Shown here piece by piece: positions 9,257 through 18,044 of a stretch of 64,000 bases of DNA. Origin of the DNA: Streptomyces abyssomicinicus (GTDB lineage: Bacteria; Actinomycetota; Actinomycetes; Streptomycetales; Streptomycetaceae); contig NZ_BBZI01000015.1 of the NCBI RefSeq assembly GCF_008974245.1, positions 62,001-126,000 of the forward strand, in the 5' to 3' direction. Position numbers and translations under genes: made by a program. Each line of letters begins with the position of its first letter. Within the stretch, counting starts at the first letter, position 1. The notes beneath the pieces were generated by a model. It was not told the origin of the DNA, did not search any database, and worked only from the letters and a program-made list of their open reading frames with translations.

Positions 9257-9607
9257 ATGTCTCACCTGCTCGACTCCGTCGACGCCGCGTCGCTGCGCAG
9301 CGACATCCCGGCCTTCCGCCCGGGTGACACCGTCAACGTCCACGTCCGCGTCATCGAGGGCAACCGCTCTCGTGTGCAGCAGTTCAAGGGCGTCGTCATC
9401 CGCCGCCAGGGCGCCGGTGTCCGCGAGACCTTCACGGTCCGCAAGGTCTCGTTCTCCGTCGGCGTCGAGCGCACCTTCCCGGTGCACACCCCGATCGTCG
9501 AGAAGATCGAGCTGGTCACCCGCGGTGACGTGCGTCGCGCCAAGCTGTACTACCTCCGTGAGCTGCGCGGCAAGGCCGCGAAGATCAAGGAGAAGCGCGA
9601 CAACTGA
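9257..9607 (+). CDS. rplS: 50S ribosomal protein L19
   Basis: L19 sits at the 30S-50S interface. The 116-residue product matches the family length when started at ATG 9257 (MSHLLDSVDAASLRSDIPAF). The frame is open back to a GTG at 9230, but that would add nine residues (MASAKKADE) not usual for L19. It contains the conserved RPGDTVNVHVRV and FTVRKVSFSVGVERTFPVH segments. A 136-bp leader separates it from trmD. Confidence 0.95.
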   Translation: MSHLLDSVDAASLRSDIPAFRPGDTVNVHVRVIEGNRSRVQQFKGVVIRRQGAGVRETFTVRKVSFSVGVERTFPVHTPIVEKIELVTRGDVRRAKLYYLRELRGKAAKIKEKRDN

Positions 9608-9652
9608 GTTCGCGCCGGTGCGCCTGCGGGGGACGGATAGCATCTGCCCCCT

Positions 9653-10372
9653 ATGGACACCGAAGCACAGCATCCGGAGCGCGACCGCTCCTCCCTTCCC
9701 GCCGCCGAGGAATCCCCTCGGCCGCGGGAGGGCGGGGAGCGGTCGCGCTTCGCTGTCGTCAGGGGCTTCCAGCGATCACGGGACTGGCTTCCGGGCGGCA
9801 GTTTCACGCTCACCGGGGTGGCCTGCGTCCTCTTCCTCCTGCTGACCACGCTGTTCGTGGCCCAGCCCTTCCAGATCCCCAGCTCGTCCATGGAGCCGGG
9901 CCTGCGGATCGGTGACCGGGTGCTGGTGAACAAGCTGGCGTACCGGCTCGGCGGCGGGCCCGCCCGCGGGGACGTGGTGGTCTTCGACGGCACCGAGCGG
10001 TTCGGCGACGGCCACTTCGTGAAACGGGTGGCGGGCGTCGGCGGTGACCGGGTGGTCTGCTGCGACCGGGACGGACGGCTGCGGATCAACGGCCGGTCGG
10101 TGGACGAGTCGGGTTTCCTGGACGGCGACGCCCCGTCGGCGGTCCCGTTCGACGTGGTGGTGCCCGACGGCAAGCTCTTCGTGCTGGGCGACCACCGCGC
10201 CGCGTCGAGCGACTCCAGGGACCACCTGGGCTCTCCGGGAGGGGGCATGGTGCCGGTGGAGGACGTCACCGGGCGGGCCGACTGGATCGTCTGGCCCGCC
10301 GGGAGGTGGACGCGGATCGAGCGGTCCGGCGCCTACGGCGGCGTGCCCGCGGGGGACGGGACGCATGGGTAG
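9653..10372 (+). CDS. Type I signal peptidase (first of four)
   Basis: This membrane-bound Ser-Lys protease removes signal peptides from Sec/Tat-exported proteins. The 239-residue product has a basic/acidic cytoplasmic N-terminus, a single membrane segment (about 52-70) and the nucleophile motif IPSSSMEPGL (Ser79). The general base lies in FVKRVAGVGGD (Lys124) and box E is GDHRAASSDSRDH. It belongs to the four-gene sip cluster (sipW/X/Y/Z of S. lividans); which letter applies cannot be settled here. A TAGCAT hexamer 9 nt before the ATG suggests a local, nearly leaderless promoter. It overlaps the next gene by 8 bp. Confidence 0.93.
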   Translation: MDTEAQHPERDRSSLPAAEESPRPREGGERSRFAVVRGFQRSRDWLPGGSFTLTGVACVLFLLLTTLFVAQPFQIPSSSMEPGLRIGDRVLVNKLAYRLGGGPARGDVVVFDGTERFGDGHFVKRVAGVGGDRVVCCDRDGRLRINGRSVDESGFLDGDAPSAVPFDVVVPDGKLFVLGDHRAASSDSRDHLGSPGGGMVPVEDVTGRADWIVWPAGRWTRIERSGAYGGVPAGDGTHG

Positions 10373-11159
10373 GCGGGGGCGTTCCCGGGAGGCGGACCGG
10401 GAGGGCGACGGCGTCGGGCGCCCGCCGGGTCGCGCGGAACGGCGCAGGCTGCGCCGCCGGGTGCAGCGCAGGCGGCGGCGGGCGGTCCTCAAGGAGATAC
10501 CCCTGCTGGGCGGCGTGGCGCTGCTGATCGCGCTGCTGCTCAAGACCTTCCTGTTCCAGGCCTTCGTGATCCCCTCCGGGTCGATGGAACAGACCATCCG
10601 GATCGGCGACCGGGTGGTCGTGGACAAGCTTTCCCCGTGGTTCGGGTCGAAGCCGGAACGGGGCGACGTGGTGGTCTTCCGCGACCCCGGCGGCTGGCTC
10701 CGGCAGGAGGAGATCGCCGATCTCGCCGACGAGTCCGCGGTGACCCGGGGGATCAAGGACGGGCTGGCCTTCGTGGGCGTGCTGCCCTCGGCCGACGAGC
10801 AGGACCTGATCAAGCGGGTGATAGCCGTCGGCGGCGACCGGGTGGTCTGCTGCGACACCGACGGAAGACTGACCGTGAACGGCGTCCCGCTGGACGAGGA
10901 GGACTACCTGTATCCGGGTGACGAGGCCTCCGTGAAGCGGTTCGAGGTGACGGTGCCGAAGGGGAGCTTGTGGGTGATGGGAGACCACCGCTCGCAGTCC
11001 GCCGACTCCCGCGAGCACCAGGACGGGCAGTACGGCGGCGCCGTCTCCGAGGACCTGGTGGTGGGCCGGGCGGTCGCCGTGGCCTGGCCCGTCGGCCACT
11101 GGGCGCGTCTGAGCACCCCCGAGACCTTCTCGTCCGTCCGGCCGCCGGACGGGGGGTAG
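10365..11159 (+). CDS. Type I signal peptidase (second of four)
   Basis: This is a second Ser-Lys signal peptidase, 264 residues. A very Arg-rich cytoplasmic N-terminus (about 1-42) precedes one membrane segment (about 46-66). The catalytic motif is IPSGSMEQTI (Ser73), with Lys150 in DLIKRVIAVGGD and box E GDHRSQSADSREH. It overlaps the first sip gene by 8 bp, so the two are translationally linked. A long insertion between the Ser and Lys boxes (about 105-140) resembles the third paralogue, suggesting these two are the closest pair. Confidence 0.93.
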   Translation: MGRRGRSREADREGDGVGRPPGRAERRRLRRRVQRRRRRAVLKEIPLLGGVALLIALLLKTFLFQAFVIPSGSMEQTIRIGDRVVVDKLSPWFGSKPERGDVVVFRDPGGWLRQEEIADLADESAVTRGIKDGLAFVGVLPSADEQDLIKRVIAVGGDRVVCCDTDGRLTVNGVPLDEEDYLYPGDEASVKRFEVTVPKGSLWVMGDHRSQSADSREHQDGQYGGAVSEDLVVGRAVAVAWPVGHWARLSTPETFSSVRPPDGG

Positions 11160-11345
11160 GCGCCGCGGGCCGCGGCTCGCATAGGGTGGCAGCACCCCGG
11201 GGCCGGCCGGTCGGCCGAGACGGACGACGGATGACGAATGACGGATTCCGGTAAGTCCCGAGCCCTGGGGAACTCCCGCTCGTTAAGGGAGTGGTGGGCC
11301 CGCGCCGGGCAGCGGGCGGGCGGCGGTACGGAGTGAGGAGTTCTT
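11160..11345 (+). promoter_or_regulatory. Promoter region before the third signal peptidase
   Basis: This 186-bp gap contains CATAGGGTGG (a TAGGGT -10-like element at about 11181-11186) and a small hairpin, ACTCCC/GGGAGT, near 11273-11293. A clear GAGGAG ribosome binding site precedes the GTG at 11346. Confidence 0.4.
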
Positions 11346-12200
11346 GTGGGGGATGCGGCGGTTGGCGCACGTTCCGGTGGCGGCGACGGGTGGCGGAGGC
11401 GTTCCGCGGAGCCGGACCCGCAGGACCGGGGCGAGGGTGTTGCGCCCGAGAGCGACCCCGAGGGGAGCGGCCCGGCCGACGGCGCCCCGGGTGAGGGCGG
11501 CGGCAGGGCGTCGGGGCGAGGCCGCTCCAACCAGCAGATGCGGTCGTTCTGGAAGGAGCTGCCGCTGCTCGTCGTGATCGCGCTGGTCCTGGCGCTGCTG
11601 ATCAAGACGTTCCTGCTGCAGGCGTTCTCCATCCCCTCGGACTCCATGCAGAACACGCTGCAGCGCGGGGACCGGGTGCTGGTCGACAAACTGACCCCGT
11701 GGTTCGGCGCGGAGCCCGAGCGCGGCGAGGTGATCGTCTTCCACGACCCCGCCAACTGGCTGGCGGGCCAGCCGGTGGAGGAGCCCAACGCCTTCCAGAA
11801 GGTCCTGACCTGGGTCGGCCTGATGCCGTCCTCCGAGGAGCGCGACCTGATCAAGCGCGTGGTGGGCGTCGGCGGGGACACCGTGGAGTGCCGGGGCACC
11901 GGCAAGCTGGTGGTCAACGGCGTGGCGCTCGACGAGCCCTACGTCTTCCCGGGCAACACTCCCTGCAGCGCCGACGAGACCGGCCAGTTCAAGGTCAAGG
12001 TGCCCGAGGGCTACCTGTGGGTGATGGGCGACCACCGGCAGAACAGCCGGGACTCCCGCTACAACCAGGACGACCCCCACAAGGGCATGGTGCCCGTGGA
12101 GGACGTCGTCGGCCGGGCCGTGGTGAAGGCGTGGCCGATCAACCGCTGGGGCACCCTGCCCGTGCCGGAGACCTTCGACCAGCCCGCGCTGAACAAGTAG
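11346..12200 (+). CDS. Type I signal peptidase (third of four)
   Basis: This is a 284-residue Ser-Lys signal peptidase. The first 62 residues are a Gly/Pro/Asp-rich low-complexity cytoplasmic tail. A membrane segment follows (about 73-93), then IPSDSMQNTL (Ser100), DLIKRVVGVGGD (Lys170) and box E GDHRQNSRDSRYN. The GTG start at 11346 is supported by GAGGAG 5 nt upstream. It has its own upstream gap, so it may be independently expressed from the first two. Paralogues likely split substrates or conditions; that is inference. Confidence 0.93.
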   Translation: MGDAAVGARSGGGDGWRRRSAEPDPQDRGEGVAPESDPEGSGPADGAPGEGGGRASGRGRSNQQMRSFWKELPLLVVIALVLALLIKTFLLQAFSIPSDSMQNTLQRGDRVLVDKLTPWFGAEPERGEVIVFHDPANWLAGQPVEEPNAFQKVLTWVGLMPSSEERDLIKRVVGVGGDTVECRGTGKLVVNGVALDEPYVFPGNTPCSADETGQFKVKVPEGYLWVMGDHRQNSRDSRYNQDDPHKGMVPVEDVVGRAVVKAWPINRWGTLPVPETFDQPALNK

Positions 12201-12534
12201 GGGACCGGGCACGGCCCGCGCCCGCGCTTCTCGGGCGGGAGCACGGCTCGCGCCTCCGGGTGACCCGCCCTCCCCCGGCCGGGCGGCCGGGGCCGCCGGG
12301 CCTTCCCGCCGAACGGCCCGTTCCTCCCGCGGTGGAGTCCTTCCCGCGGTGCGGGGGCGGGCCGTCGTCGTGTGCCGTCGACGGGTGCCGCTGTCGTGGC
12401 GGCCCGGTGGCCCGGTGCCGAGGGTGTCGTGGTGGCCCGGTGCCGCGGGCCTGCCGCCGTCGTCCGGGCCGTCGGCGCGGGCCGGTCGCCGGGGGGCTGC
12501 CAAGGTCTCGTACCGCCGGGTAGGGTGCGGGGCC
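12201..12534. other. Intergenic region between third and fourth signal peptidase genes
   Basis: This is 334 bp without a credible gene. It is low complexity, with several copies of GGCCCGGTG and GTCGTGG-type words between about 12400 and 12470. A TAGGGT element (12520-12525) lies 9 nt before the ATG at 12535, consistent with a leaderless or nearly leaderless promoter for the fourth sip gene. Confidence 0.45.
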
Positions 12535-13317
12535 ATGGGCAGGGAGAGCGGTACCGAAACGGCCGTGACGAGGGGCGGCGACGGCGCCGGCGGCACGAGC
12601 GGCAGGCCGCCCGGCGGCCGGCTGGGGCAGCGGCTGTCGGGCCTGGTGGTCGCCCTGGGCACGGTGCTGTTCCTCGGCGGCTTCGGCTGGGCCGCCCTGG
12701 TCTACGTGCCGTTCACCGTGCCCACGCCGTCCATGCACCCCACCATCGCCGCCGGCGACCGGGTGCTCGCCGAACGGGTGGACGGCTCCGAGGTGCGACG
12801 CGGCGACGTCGTGGTCTTCGAGCAGGAGGAGTGGGCGGACGCCCCACTGATCAAGCGCGTGGTCGCGGTCGGCGGCGACACCGTCTCCTGCTGCGCCGGG
12901 GGCGGGCTCACCGTGAACGGCAAGCGGATCGACGAGCCGTACACCGGGGACGACCCGTTCGCGGCCATGGCCTCCTTCTCCGAGGTCACCGTTCCCGAAG
13001 GCCGGCTGTTCCTGCTGGGCGACGACCGCACCGGCTCCCTGGACTCCACCGCGCACCTCGCCGAGAAGGCCGCGGGCACCGTCTCCCGGAACGCGGTGAA
13101 GGGGCGCGTGGACGCCGTGGCGTGGCCGATGGACGGCATGCTGGAGCCCGCCACCGGCTTCCGGGCGGTCGGTGACGAACCCTCCGTGCCGGGTCCGCTG
13201 CGCACCCAGGTGACCCTGGCGGTGGCCGGGGCTCTGCTGATCTTCGCCGGAGCGGCCTACGGGCCCGTCGCGGGCCTACTGACCCGGCGGCGGGGAACAG
13301 CCCGGGCCGGTGGCTGA
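12535..13317 (+). CDS. Type I signal peptidase (fourth of four), with a C-terminal membrane segment
   Basis: This 260-residue signal peptidase has Ser66 in VPTPSMHPTI, Lys107 in PLIKRVVAVGGD and box E GDDRTGSLDSTAH. Box E departs from the usual GDxRxxSxDSR by ending in DST. Unlike the other three it has a second hydrophobic segment near the C-terminus (about 225-247), giving both termini inside the cell. The ATG at 12535 follows a TAGGGT element. It overlaps the Nudix gene by 8 bp. Confidence 0.92.
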   Translation: MGRESGTETAVTRGGDGAGGTSGRPPGGRLGQRLSGLVVALGTVLFLGGFGWAALVYVPFTVPTPSMHPTIAAGDRVLAERVDGSEVRRGDVVVFEQEEWADAPLIKRVVAVGGDTVSCCAGGGLTVNGKRIDEPYTGDDPFAAMASFSEVTVPEGRLFLLGDDRTGSLDSTAHLAEKAAGTVSRNAVKGRVDAVAWPMDGMLEPATGFRAVGDEPSVPGPLRTQVTLAVAGALLIFAGAAYGPVAGLLTRRRGTARAGG

Positions 13318-13804
13318 GGCGCCGACCGGGCGGGCCGTGCCGCGCTCCGTGGTGCGGGTCGTCGTGCTGGACCCCGACGACCGGATCCTGCTGCTGCGCG
13401 GCCACGGGGAGGGCGACCACTGGGCGATGCCCGGCGGGGGCGTCGAGCCCGGCGAGACGCCGGCCGGGGCCGCCCTGCGCGAGCTGGCCGAGGAGACCGG
13501 GATCACCGGCGTCGAGGCGGGCCCGCTGCTCTGGCGGCAGCGGGTGGTCTTCCGCCGGGCCGGTCGGCTGTGGGACAGCGACGAGTGGTACTGCCTGGTC
13601 AGGGGTGATCGGAGCGGGGCCGGCCGGATCGGGCCGGTCGTTCTGGAACGCCCGACTTTCGCCGAAGCGCGGTGGTGGACGTGTGGGGAACTCGGGCGGT
13701 CGCATGAGACGGTGTATCCCAGGGGACTCGCCGGGCTGCTGCGCAGGCTGCTCGACGAAGGTCCCCCCGCCGGGCCGGAGACCCTTGCGCCGGAAATCGC
13801 CTAG
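13310..13804 (+). CDS. Nudix hydrolase
   Basis: This 164-residue Nudix protein has the box GGGVEPGETPAGAALRELAE followed by ETGI (about residues 42-65), with all catalytic Glu residues present. The family hydrolyses nucleoside diphosphates linked to other moieties; the substrate is unknown. It begins at a GTG inside the end of the fourth sip gene (8-bp overlap), so it is co-transcribed. Its position after the signal peptidases is typical of Streptomyces; no functional link is evident. Confidence 0.9.
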   Translation: MAEAPTGRAVPRSVVRVVVLDPDDRILLLRGHGEGDHWAMPGGGVEPGETPAGAALRELAEETGITGVEAGPLLWRQRVVFRRAGRLWDSDEWYCLVRGDRSGAGRIGPVVLERPTFAEARWWTCGELGRSHETVYPRGLAGLLRRLLDEGPPAGPETLAPEIA

Positions 13805-13860
13805 GGGCTCGTGGGACTGACGCACAATGGTGGGACCGCACGGCTGAAGGGGAACATGCC

Positions 13861-14169
13861 ATGAGCGCCGAGGACCTCGAGAAGTACGAGACCGAGATGG
13901 AGCTGAAGCTCTACCGGGAGTACCGAGACGTCGTCGGACTGTTCACCTACGTGATCGAGACCGAACGCCGGTTCTATCTCACCAACGACTACGACATGCA
14001 GGTGCACTCCGTCCAGGGCGAGGTCTTCTTCGAGGTCACCATGGCCGACGCCTGGGTCTGGGACATGTACCGGCCGGCCCGCTTCGTCAAGAAGGTACGT
14101 GTCCTCACCTTCAAGGACGTGAACATCGAGGAGCTCAACAAGACGGATCTGGAGCTCCCGGGCGGCTGA
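13861..14169 (+). CDS. DUF2469 family protein
   Basis: This 102-residue acidic protein starts MSAEDLEKYETEMELKLYRE. The DUF2469 family is nearly universal in actinobacteria and has no established function. The product has a conserved core YVIETERRFYLTNDY and many aromatic residues, no signal peptide and no membrane segment. It is followed by a strong terminator, so the operon from the sip/Nudix genes probably ends here. Confidence 0.93.
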   Translation: MSAEDLEKYETEMELKLYREYRDVVGLFTYVIETERRFYLTNDYDMQVHSVQGEVFFEVTMADAWVWDMYRPARFVKKVRVLTFKDVNIEELNKTDLELPGG

Positions 14170-14197
14170 CCTGTGGACAACCGCCGAGCGCGGGCGC

Positions 14198-14225
14198 GAA
14201 GCCTCACCCGAAAGGGTGAGGCTTC
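14198..14225 (+). terminator. Intrinsic terminator after the DUF2469 gene
   Basis: A perfect 12-bp stem (GAAGCCTCACCC/GGGTGAGGCTTC) with a GAAA tetraloop is followed by TTTCGTG. This is one of the clearest rho-independent terminators in the window. Confidence 0.88.
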
Positions 14226-14306
14226 TTTCGTGTCGCGGACGTTCCTCCACCAAGATCCACACGGTTCTCCGCACCGGCCCATCGTGGGCTCCGGAGGTGG
14301 TGCCGG

Positions 14307-14978
14307 ATGGGCGCACGACGTACGGACGGACAGGCGGTCCGCGGGGTGGACCGGGGAGAGGAGCGGGGACCGGAGCCGGGGCGCAGCCGCCCGGATCCGG
14401 GACGAGGTTCCGAGCCGCGGCAGGGCCCGGGGCCGGGTCGAGATGGTGAGCCGGGGCGAGGCGGGGAGCGAGGCCGAGGGGCACCGTCCGAGCGGGACCG
14501 GCGCTCCGGGCCGGGCCAGGGTCCCGGGCCGGAGCGGACTCCCGGGCCGGGCGGCGGGCATGGGACGGGCAGGCGCGGGAGCGGCGCGACCGCCCGTGGT
14601 GGCGGGGCGCGCGGAGCGCTCGGAGCATGGGGTGAGGCACTGGCCGCGCGGCGTCTGACCGAGGCCGGGATGACGGTGCTGGACCGCAACTGGCGGGGTG
14701 GCCGCACGGGCGAGATCGACATCGTCGCGCGGGACGGCGACGCGGTGGTGGTGTGCGAGGTGAAGACCCGCCGTGCGCCGGTGGCCGGAGAGGCCGTCTT
14801 CGAGCATCCGATGGCGGCCGTGACACCCGCCAAGGCCGCCAGGTTGCGTGGTCTGGCCGAACGGTGGGTCCAGGAACACGGCGGAGCGCCACCGGGCGGG
14901 GTGCGCATCGACCTGGTCGGCGTGCTGCTGCCGCGCCGTGGCGCGCCCCTGGTCGAGCACGTGCGGGGGGTGGCCTGA
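14307..14978 (+). CDS. YraN/UPF0102 family endonuclease-fold protein with long N-terminal extension
   Basis: The C-terminal 125 residues match the UPF0102 family: LGAWGEALAARRLTEAG, then RNWRGGRTGEIDIVARDGD and VVVCEVKTRR. These are the D and ExK elements of a PD-(D/E)XK nuclease fold. YraN proteins are usually about 120 residues. Here about 95 Gly/Pro/Arg-rich residues precede the domain. The ATG at 14307 has an excellent GGAGGTGG at 8 nt, and no in-frame ATG lies nearer the domain, so the extension appears translated. The family sits before comM and dprA in many genomes and may relate to DNA processing; function is unproven. Confidence 0.85.
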   Translation: MGARRTDGQAVRGVDRGEERGPEPGRSRPDPGRGSEPRQGPGPGRDGEPGRGGERGRGAPSERDRRSGPGQGPGPERTPGPGGGHGTGRRGSGATARGGGARGALGAWGEALAARRLTEAGMTVLDRNWRGGRTGEIDIVARDGDAVVVCEVKTRRAPVAGEAVFEHPMAAVTPAKAARLRGLAERWVQEHGGAPPGGVRIDLVGVLLPRRGAPLVEHVRGVA

Positions 14979-14979
14979 G

Positions 14980-16599
14980 ATGGGCTTCGCGCGCACCTGC
15001 TCGGTGGCGCTGGTCGGCGCCGAGGGCGTAATGGTCGAGGTGCAGGCCGACCTGGAACCGGGCGTCGCCGCGTTCACGCTGGTGGGCCTGCCCGACAAGA
15101 GCCTCAGCGAGAGCCGTGACCGGGTGCGGGCGGCGGTGGTCAACTCGGGGGCGGCCTGGCCGCAGAAGAAGCTCACCGTGGGCCTCAGCCCGGCCTCTGT
15201 GCCCAAGGGAGGCAGTGGGTTCGACCTGGCCGTCGCCTGTGCCGTGCTGGGCGCGGCGGAACTGATCGACCCCGGTGTGCTGGCCGAGCTCGTGATGATC
15301 GGCGAGCTGGGGCTGGACGGGCGGGTCCGGCCGGTGCGGGGGGTCCTGCCGGTGGTGCTGGCCGCCGCCGAGGCCGGATACCAGCAGGTGGTCGTCCCCG
15401 AGTGCGCGGCGACGGAGGCGGGTCTGGTGCCCGGTGTCTCGGTGCTGGGCGTCCGCAGCCTGCGGCAGCTGATCGCCGTGCTGACGGACGCGCCGGTGCC
15501 GGAGGAGGAGACGGCGGCGGAGGGCCGTCCGGACCCGATGCTGGCCGGTCTGCGGCTGCCCGGCGCCGCGGCGGCCGTGGGGGTGTCCGCCGGAGCCCCC
15601 TGCGAGCAGGAGTACGACCTGGCCGACGTCGCGGGAGGGCTGCGGGCGAGGGCCGCCCTGGAGGTGGCCGCCGCCGGAGGGCACCATCTGTTCCTCTCCG
15701 GGCCGCCGGGGACCGGCAAGACCATGCTGGCCGAGCGGCTGCCGACGCTGCTGCCGCCACTGGGGCGCCAGGAGTCCCTGGAGGTCACGGCCGTCCACTC
15801 GGTGGCCGGACTGCTGCCGCCGGGCCGGCCGCTGATCGACCGGCCGCCCTACTGCGCCCCGCACCACTCGGCCACCATGCAGGCTCTGGTGGGCGGCGGC
15901 AAGGGAACCGCGCGGCCCGGCGCCGTGTCGCTGGCCCATCGGGGAGTCCTCTTCCTCGACGAGGCGCCGGAATTCAGCAGGACGGCGCTGGACGCGCTTC
16001 GGCAGCCCCTGGAGTCCGGGCACGTGGTGATCGCGCGGAGCGAGGGAGTGGTGCGGTTTCCGGCCAAATGCCTGATGGTGCTGGCCGCGAACCCCTGCCC
16101 CTGCGGGCGGTTCTCCCGCCATGACGAGGCCTGTGAGTGCTCGCCCCACTCGGTGCGGCGCTACCAGGCGCGGATCTCCGGGCCCCTGCTGGACCGGGTC
16201 GACCTCCGGGTGGAGGTCGGGCCGGTCACCCGCTCGGAGCTGGCCGCGCGAGGAACCGGCGGGGAGTCCTCGGCGACCGTCGCCGCCCGCGTGCGGGCCG
16301 CGCGGGCCCGGGCCTCGGCCCGGCTGGCCGGGACGCCCTGGCGGACCAACTGCGAGGTTCCCGGCCGGGAACTACGGGGCCGCTGGCAGGCCGCTCCGGG
16401 CGCCATGGAGCGCGCGGAGCGTCTCCTGGAGCGCGGCACGCTCACCGCGCGGGGCCTGGACCGGGTGCTGCGGGTGGCCTGGACGGTGGCCGACCTGGTG
16501 GGCCACGACCGCCCCGACGCCCAGGACGTCGCCTTCGCGGTCGAACTGCGTACCGGGTGCCAGCTGGGCGCCGCCATGACGATCGGGGAGCTGGTGTGA
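14980..16599 (+). CDS. ComM/YifB family Mg-chelatase-like AAA ATPase
   Basis: This 539-residue protein starts MGFARTCSVALVGAEGVMVEV, typical of the ComM N-terminal domain. It has Walker A GPPGTGKTM (about residue 240), Walker B VLFLDEAPEF near 325 and a cysteine cluster ANPCPCGRFS near 368. In naturally competent bacteria ComM is a helicase promoting branch migration in transformation; in Streptomyces the role is unknown. It starts one base after the yraN stop and overlaps dprA by 4 bp, forming a yraN-comM-dprA operon. Confidence 0.92.
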   Translation: MGFARTCSVALVGAEGVMVEVQADLEPGVAAFTLVGLPDKSLSESRDRVRAAVVNSGAAWPQKKLTVGLSPASVPKGGSGFDLAVACAVLGAAELIDPGVLAELVMIGELGLDGRVRPVRGVLPVVLAAAEAGYQQVVVPECAATEAGLVPGVSVLGVRSLRQLIAVLTDAPVPEEETAAEGRPDPMLAGLRLPGAAAAVGVSAGAPCEQEYDLADVAGGLRARAALEVAAAGGHHLFLSGPPGTGKTMLAERLPTLLPPLGRQESLEVTAVHSVAGLLPPGRPLIDRPPYCAPHHSATMQALVGGGKGTARPGAVSLAHRGVLFLDEAPEFSRTALDALRQPLESGHVVIARSEGVVRFPAKCLMVLAANPCPCGRFSRHDEACECSPHSVRRYQARISGPLLDRVDLRVEVGPVTRSELAARGTGGESSATVAARVRAARARASARLAGTPWRTNCEVPGRELRGRWQAAPGAMERAERLLERGTLTARGLDRVLRVAWTVADLVGHDRPDAQDVAFAVELRTGCQLGAAMTIGELV

Positions 16600-18044
16600 A
16601 CGGGGAGGCGGTGCCGCCGCCGCACCGCGGGAAGGCGGAGGCGGGGGCCGGCGAGCAACTCGCCCTCTGCGGGGCCGGGGCCGCGGCCGGGGCGGAGACC
16701 GGGATCGGGACGGGGACCGTTGCCGGGACCGGGACCGGGACCGAGGCCGGAGCCGGGACCGGGGCTGGGGCCGCGGCAGGGTTCGGAGCCGGGGCTGAGG
16801 CCGAGGCCGGGTCCCTGACTCCGCAGGTCCCGCCGACCGCCCGGGTGGAGGTGCCCGGACCGGAGGTGTCCAGACCGGAGGCGCCCGGACCGGAGGCGCC
16901 CGGGCCGGAGGAAAGGGTGGCGCGGGCCTGGCTCACCCGGGTGCTGGAGCCCGGTGACGAAGTGGGTGGACGCTGGGTACGGGAGCTCGGGCCCGCGGAC
17001 CTGGTCCGGCGGCTGCGGGCGGGTGACCGGCCCCTCGCCGGGGTCAGGGCCGGACGCTGGGCCGGACTGTGCGCGCGGGCGGCCGCCGCCGACCCGGGGC
17101 GCGACCTCGCCGCCGCGGCGGAGAACGGGGCGAGATTCGTTGTGCCCGGCGAGCCCGAGTGGCCCAGCCAGCTCGACGACCTGGGCGACGCCCGGCCGAT
17201 CGGCCTGTGGATCCGCGGACGGCCCAGTCTGCGGATGTGGGCGCTCCGGTCGGTCGCCGTGGTCGGCGCCCGCGCCTGCACCCCGTACGGCGCCCACGTC
17301 GCGGCCGGGCTGGCCGCCGAACTCGCGGAGCGGGGCTGGGTGGTGGTCTCCGGCGGGGCGTACGGGATCGACGGGGCCGCGCACCGGGGCGCGCTGGGGG
17401 CGGGTGGGGCCACCGTGGCCGTGCTGGCCTGCGGGGTGGACCGGCCCTACCCGCGCGGACACGCCAGGCTGTTCGGCAGGATCGCGGAACAGGGCCTCGT
17501 CATCGGGGAGTTGCCCCCGGGCGACCACCCCACGCCGTCCCGCTTCGTGCTCCGCAACCGGGTGATCGCCGCGCTCACCCGGGGCACGGTGGTCGTCGAG
17601 GCCGCGCGCCGCAGCGGATCGCTGTCCACGGCCCGGGCGGCGCGTCGGCTCGGCCGCTTCACCATGGGGGTCCCCGGCCCGGTCACCAGTGGGCTCTCCA
17701 CCGGCGTGCACCAGCTGCTGCGGGAGGAGGCGGTACTGGTGACCGACGCCGCAGAGGTCGTCGAACTGGTGGGGGCGATGGGGGAGCTGAAGGAGACACC
17801 GGAAGGCCCGTTCCTGCCCCGTGACCTGCTGCGGGCCGACGTCCGCCGGGTCCTGGACGCGCTGCCCGCCCGGGGTGTCGCCCCGGTCGCGGAGATCGCC
17901 CGGGAGGCGGCCACCACGCCGGACGACGCGGTCGCCAGGCTCTATGAACTCCGCTCGCTCGGTCATGTCGAACGACACGGCGACGGATGGCAGTTGACAC
18001 GCCATGCGGTGATGTCGGCGCGCGCCGGCGCCGGGCCGCCGTGA
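16596..18044 (+). CDS. dprA: DNA-processing protein DprA with low-complexity N-terminal region
   Basis: DprA binds single-stranded DNA and loads RecA. The C-terminal 370 residues contain the Rossmann-like DprA fold: RSVAVVGARACTPYG, SGGAYGIDGAAHRGAL, CGVDRPYPRGH and a winged-helix-like end. The GTG at 16596 overlaps the comM stop (GTGTGA). Residues about 20-105 are an unusual low-complexity stretch of Ala/Gly/Thr/Glu repeats (GTGTVAGTGTGT) followed by Pro-Gly-Pro-Glu repeats. The corresponding DNA is a degenerate GGGACCGGGACC-type repeat. The core appears intact. Confidence 0.92.
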   Translation: MNGEAVPPPHRGKAEAGAGEQLALCGAGAAAGAETGIGTGTVAGTGTGTEAGAGTGAGAAAGFGAGAEAEAGSLTPQVPPTARVEVPGPEVSRPEAPGPEAPGPEERVARAWLTRVLEPGDEVGGRWVRELGPADLVRRLRAGDRPLAGVRAGRWAGLCARAAAADPGRDLAAAAENGARFVVPGEPEWPSQLDDLGDARPIGLWIRGRPSLRMWALRSVAVVGARACTPYGAHVAAGLAAELAERGWVVVSGGAYGIDGAAHRGALGAGGATVAVLACGVDRPYPRGHARLFGRIAEQGLVIGELPPGDHPTPSRFVLRNRVIAALTRGTVVVEAARRSGSLSTARAARRLGRFTMGVPGPVTSGLSTGVHQLLREEAVLVTDAAEVVELVGAMGELKETPEGPFLPRDLLRADVRRVLDALPARGVAPVAEIAREAATTPDDAVARLYELRSLGHVERHGDGWQLTRHAVMSARAGAGPP

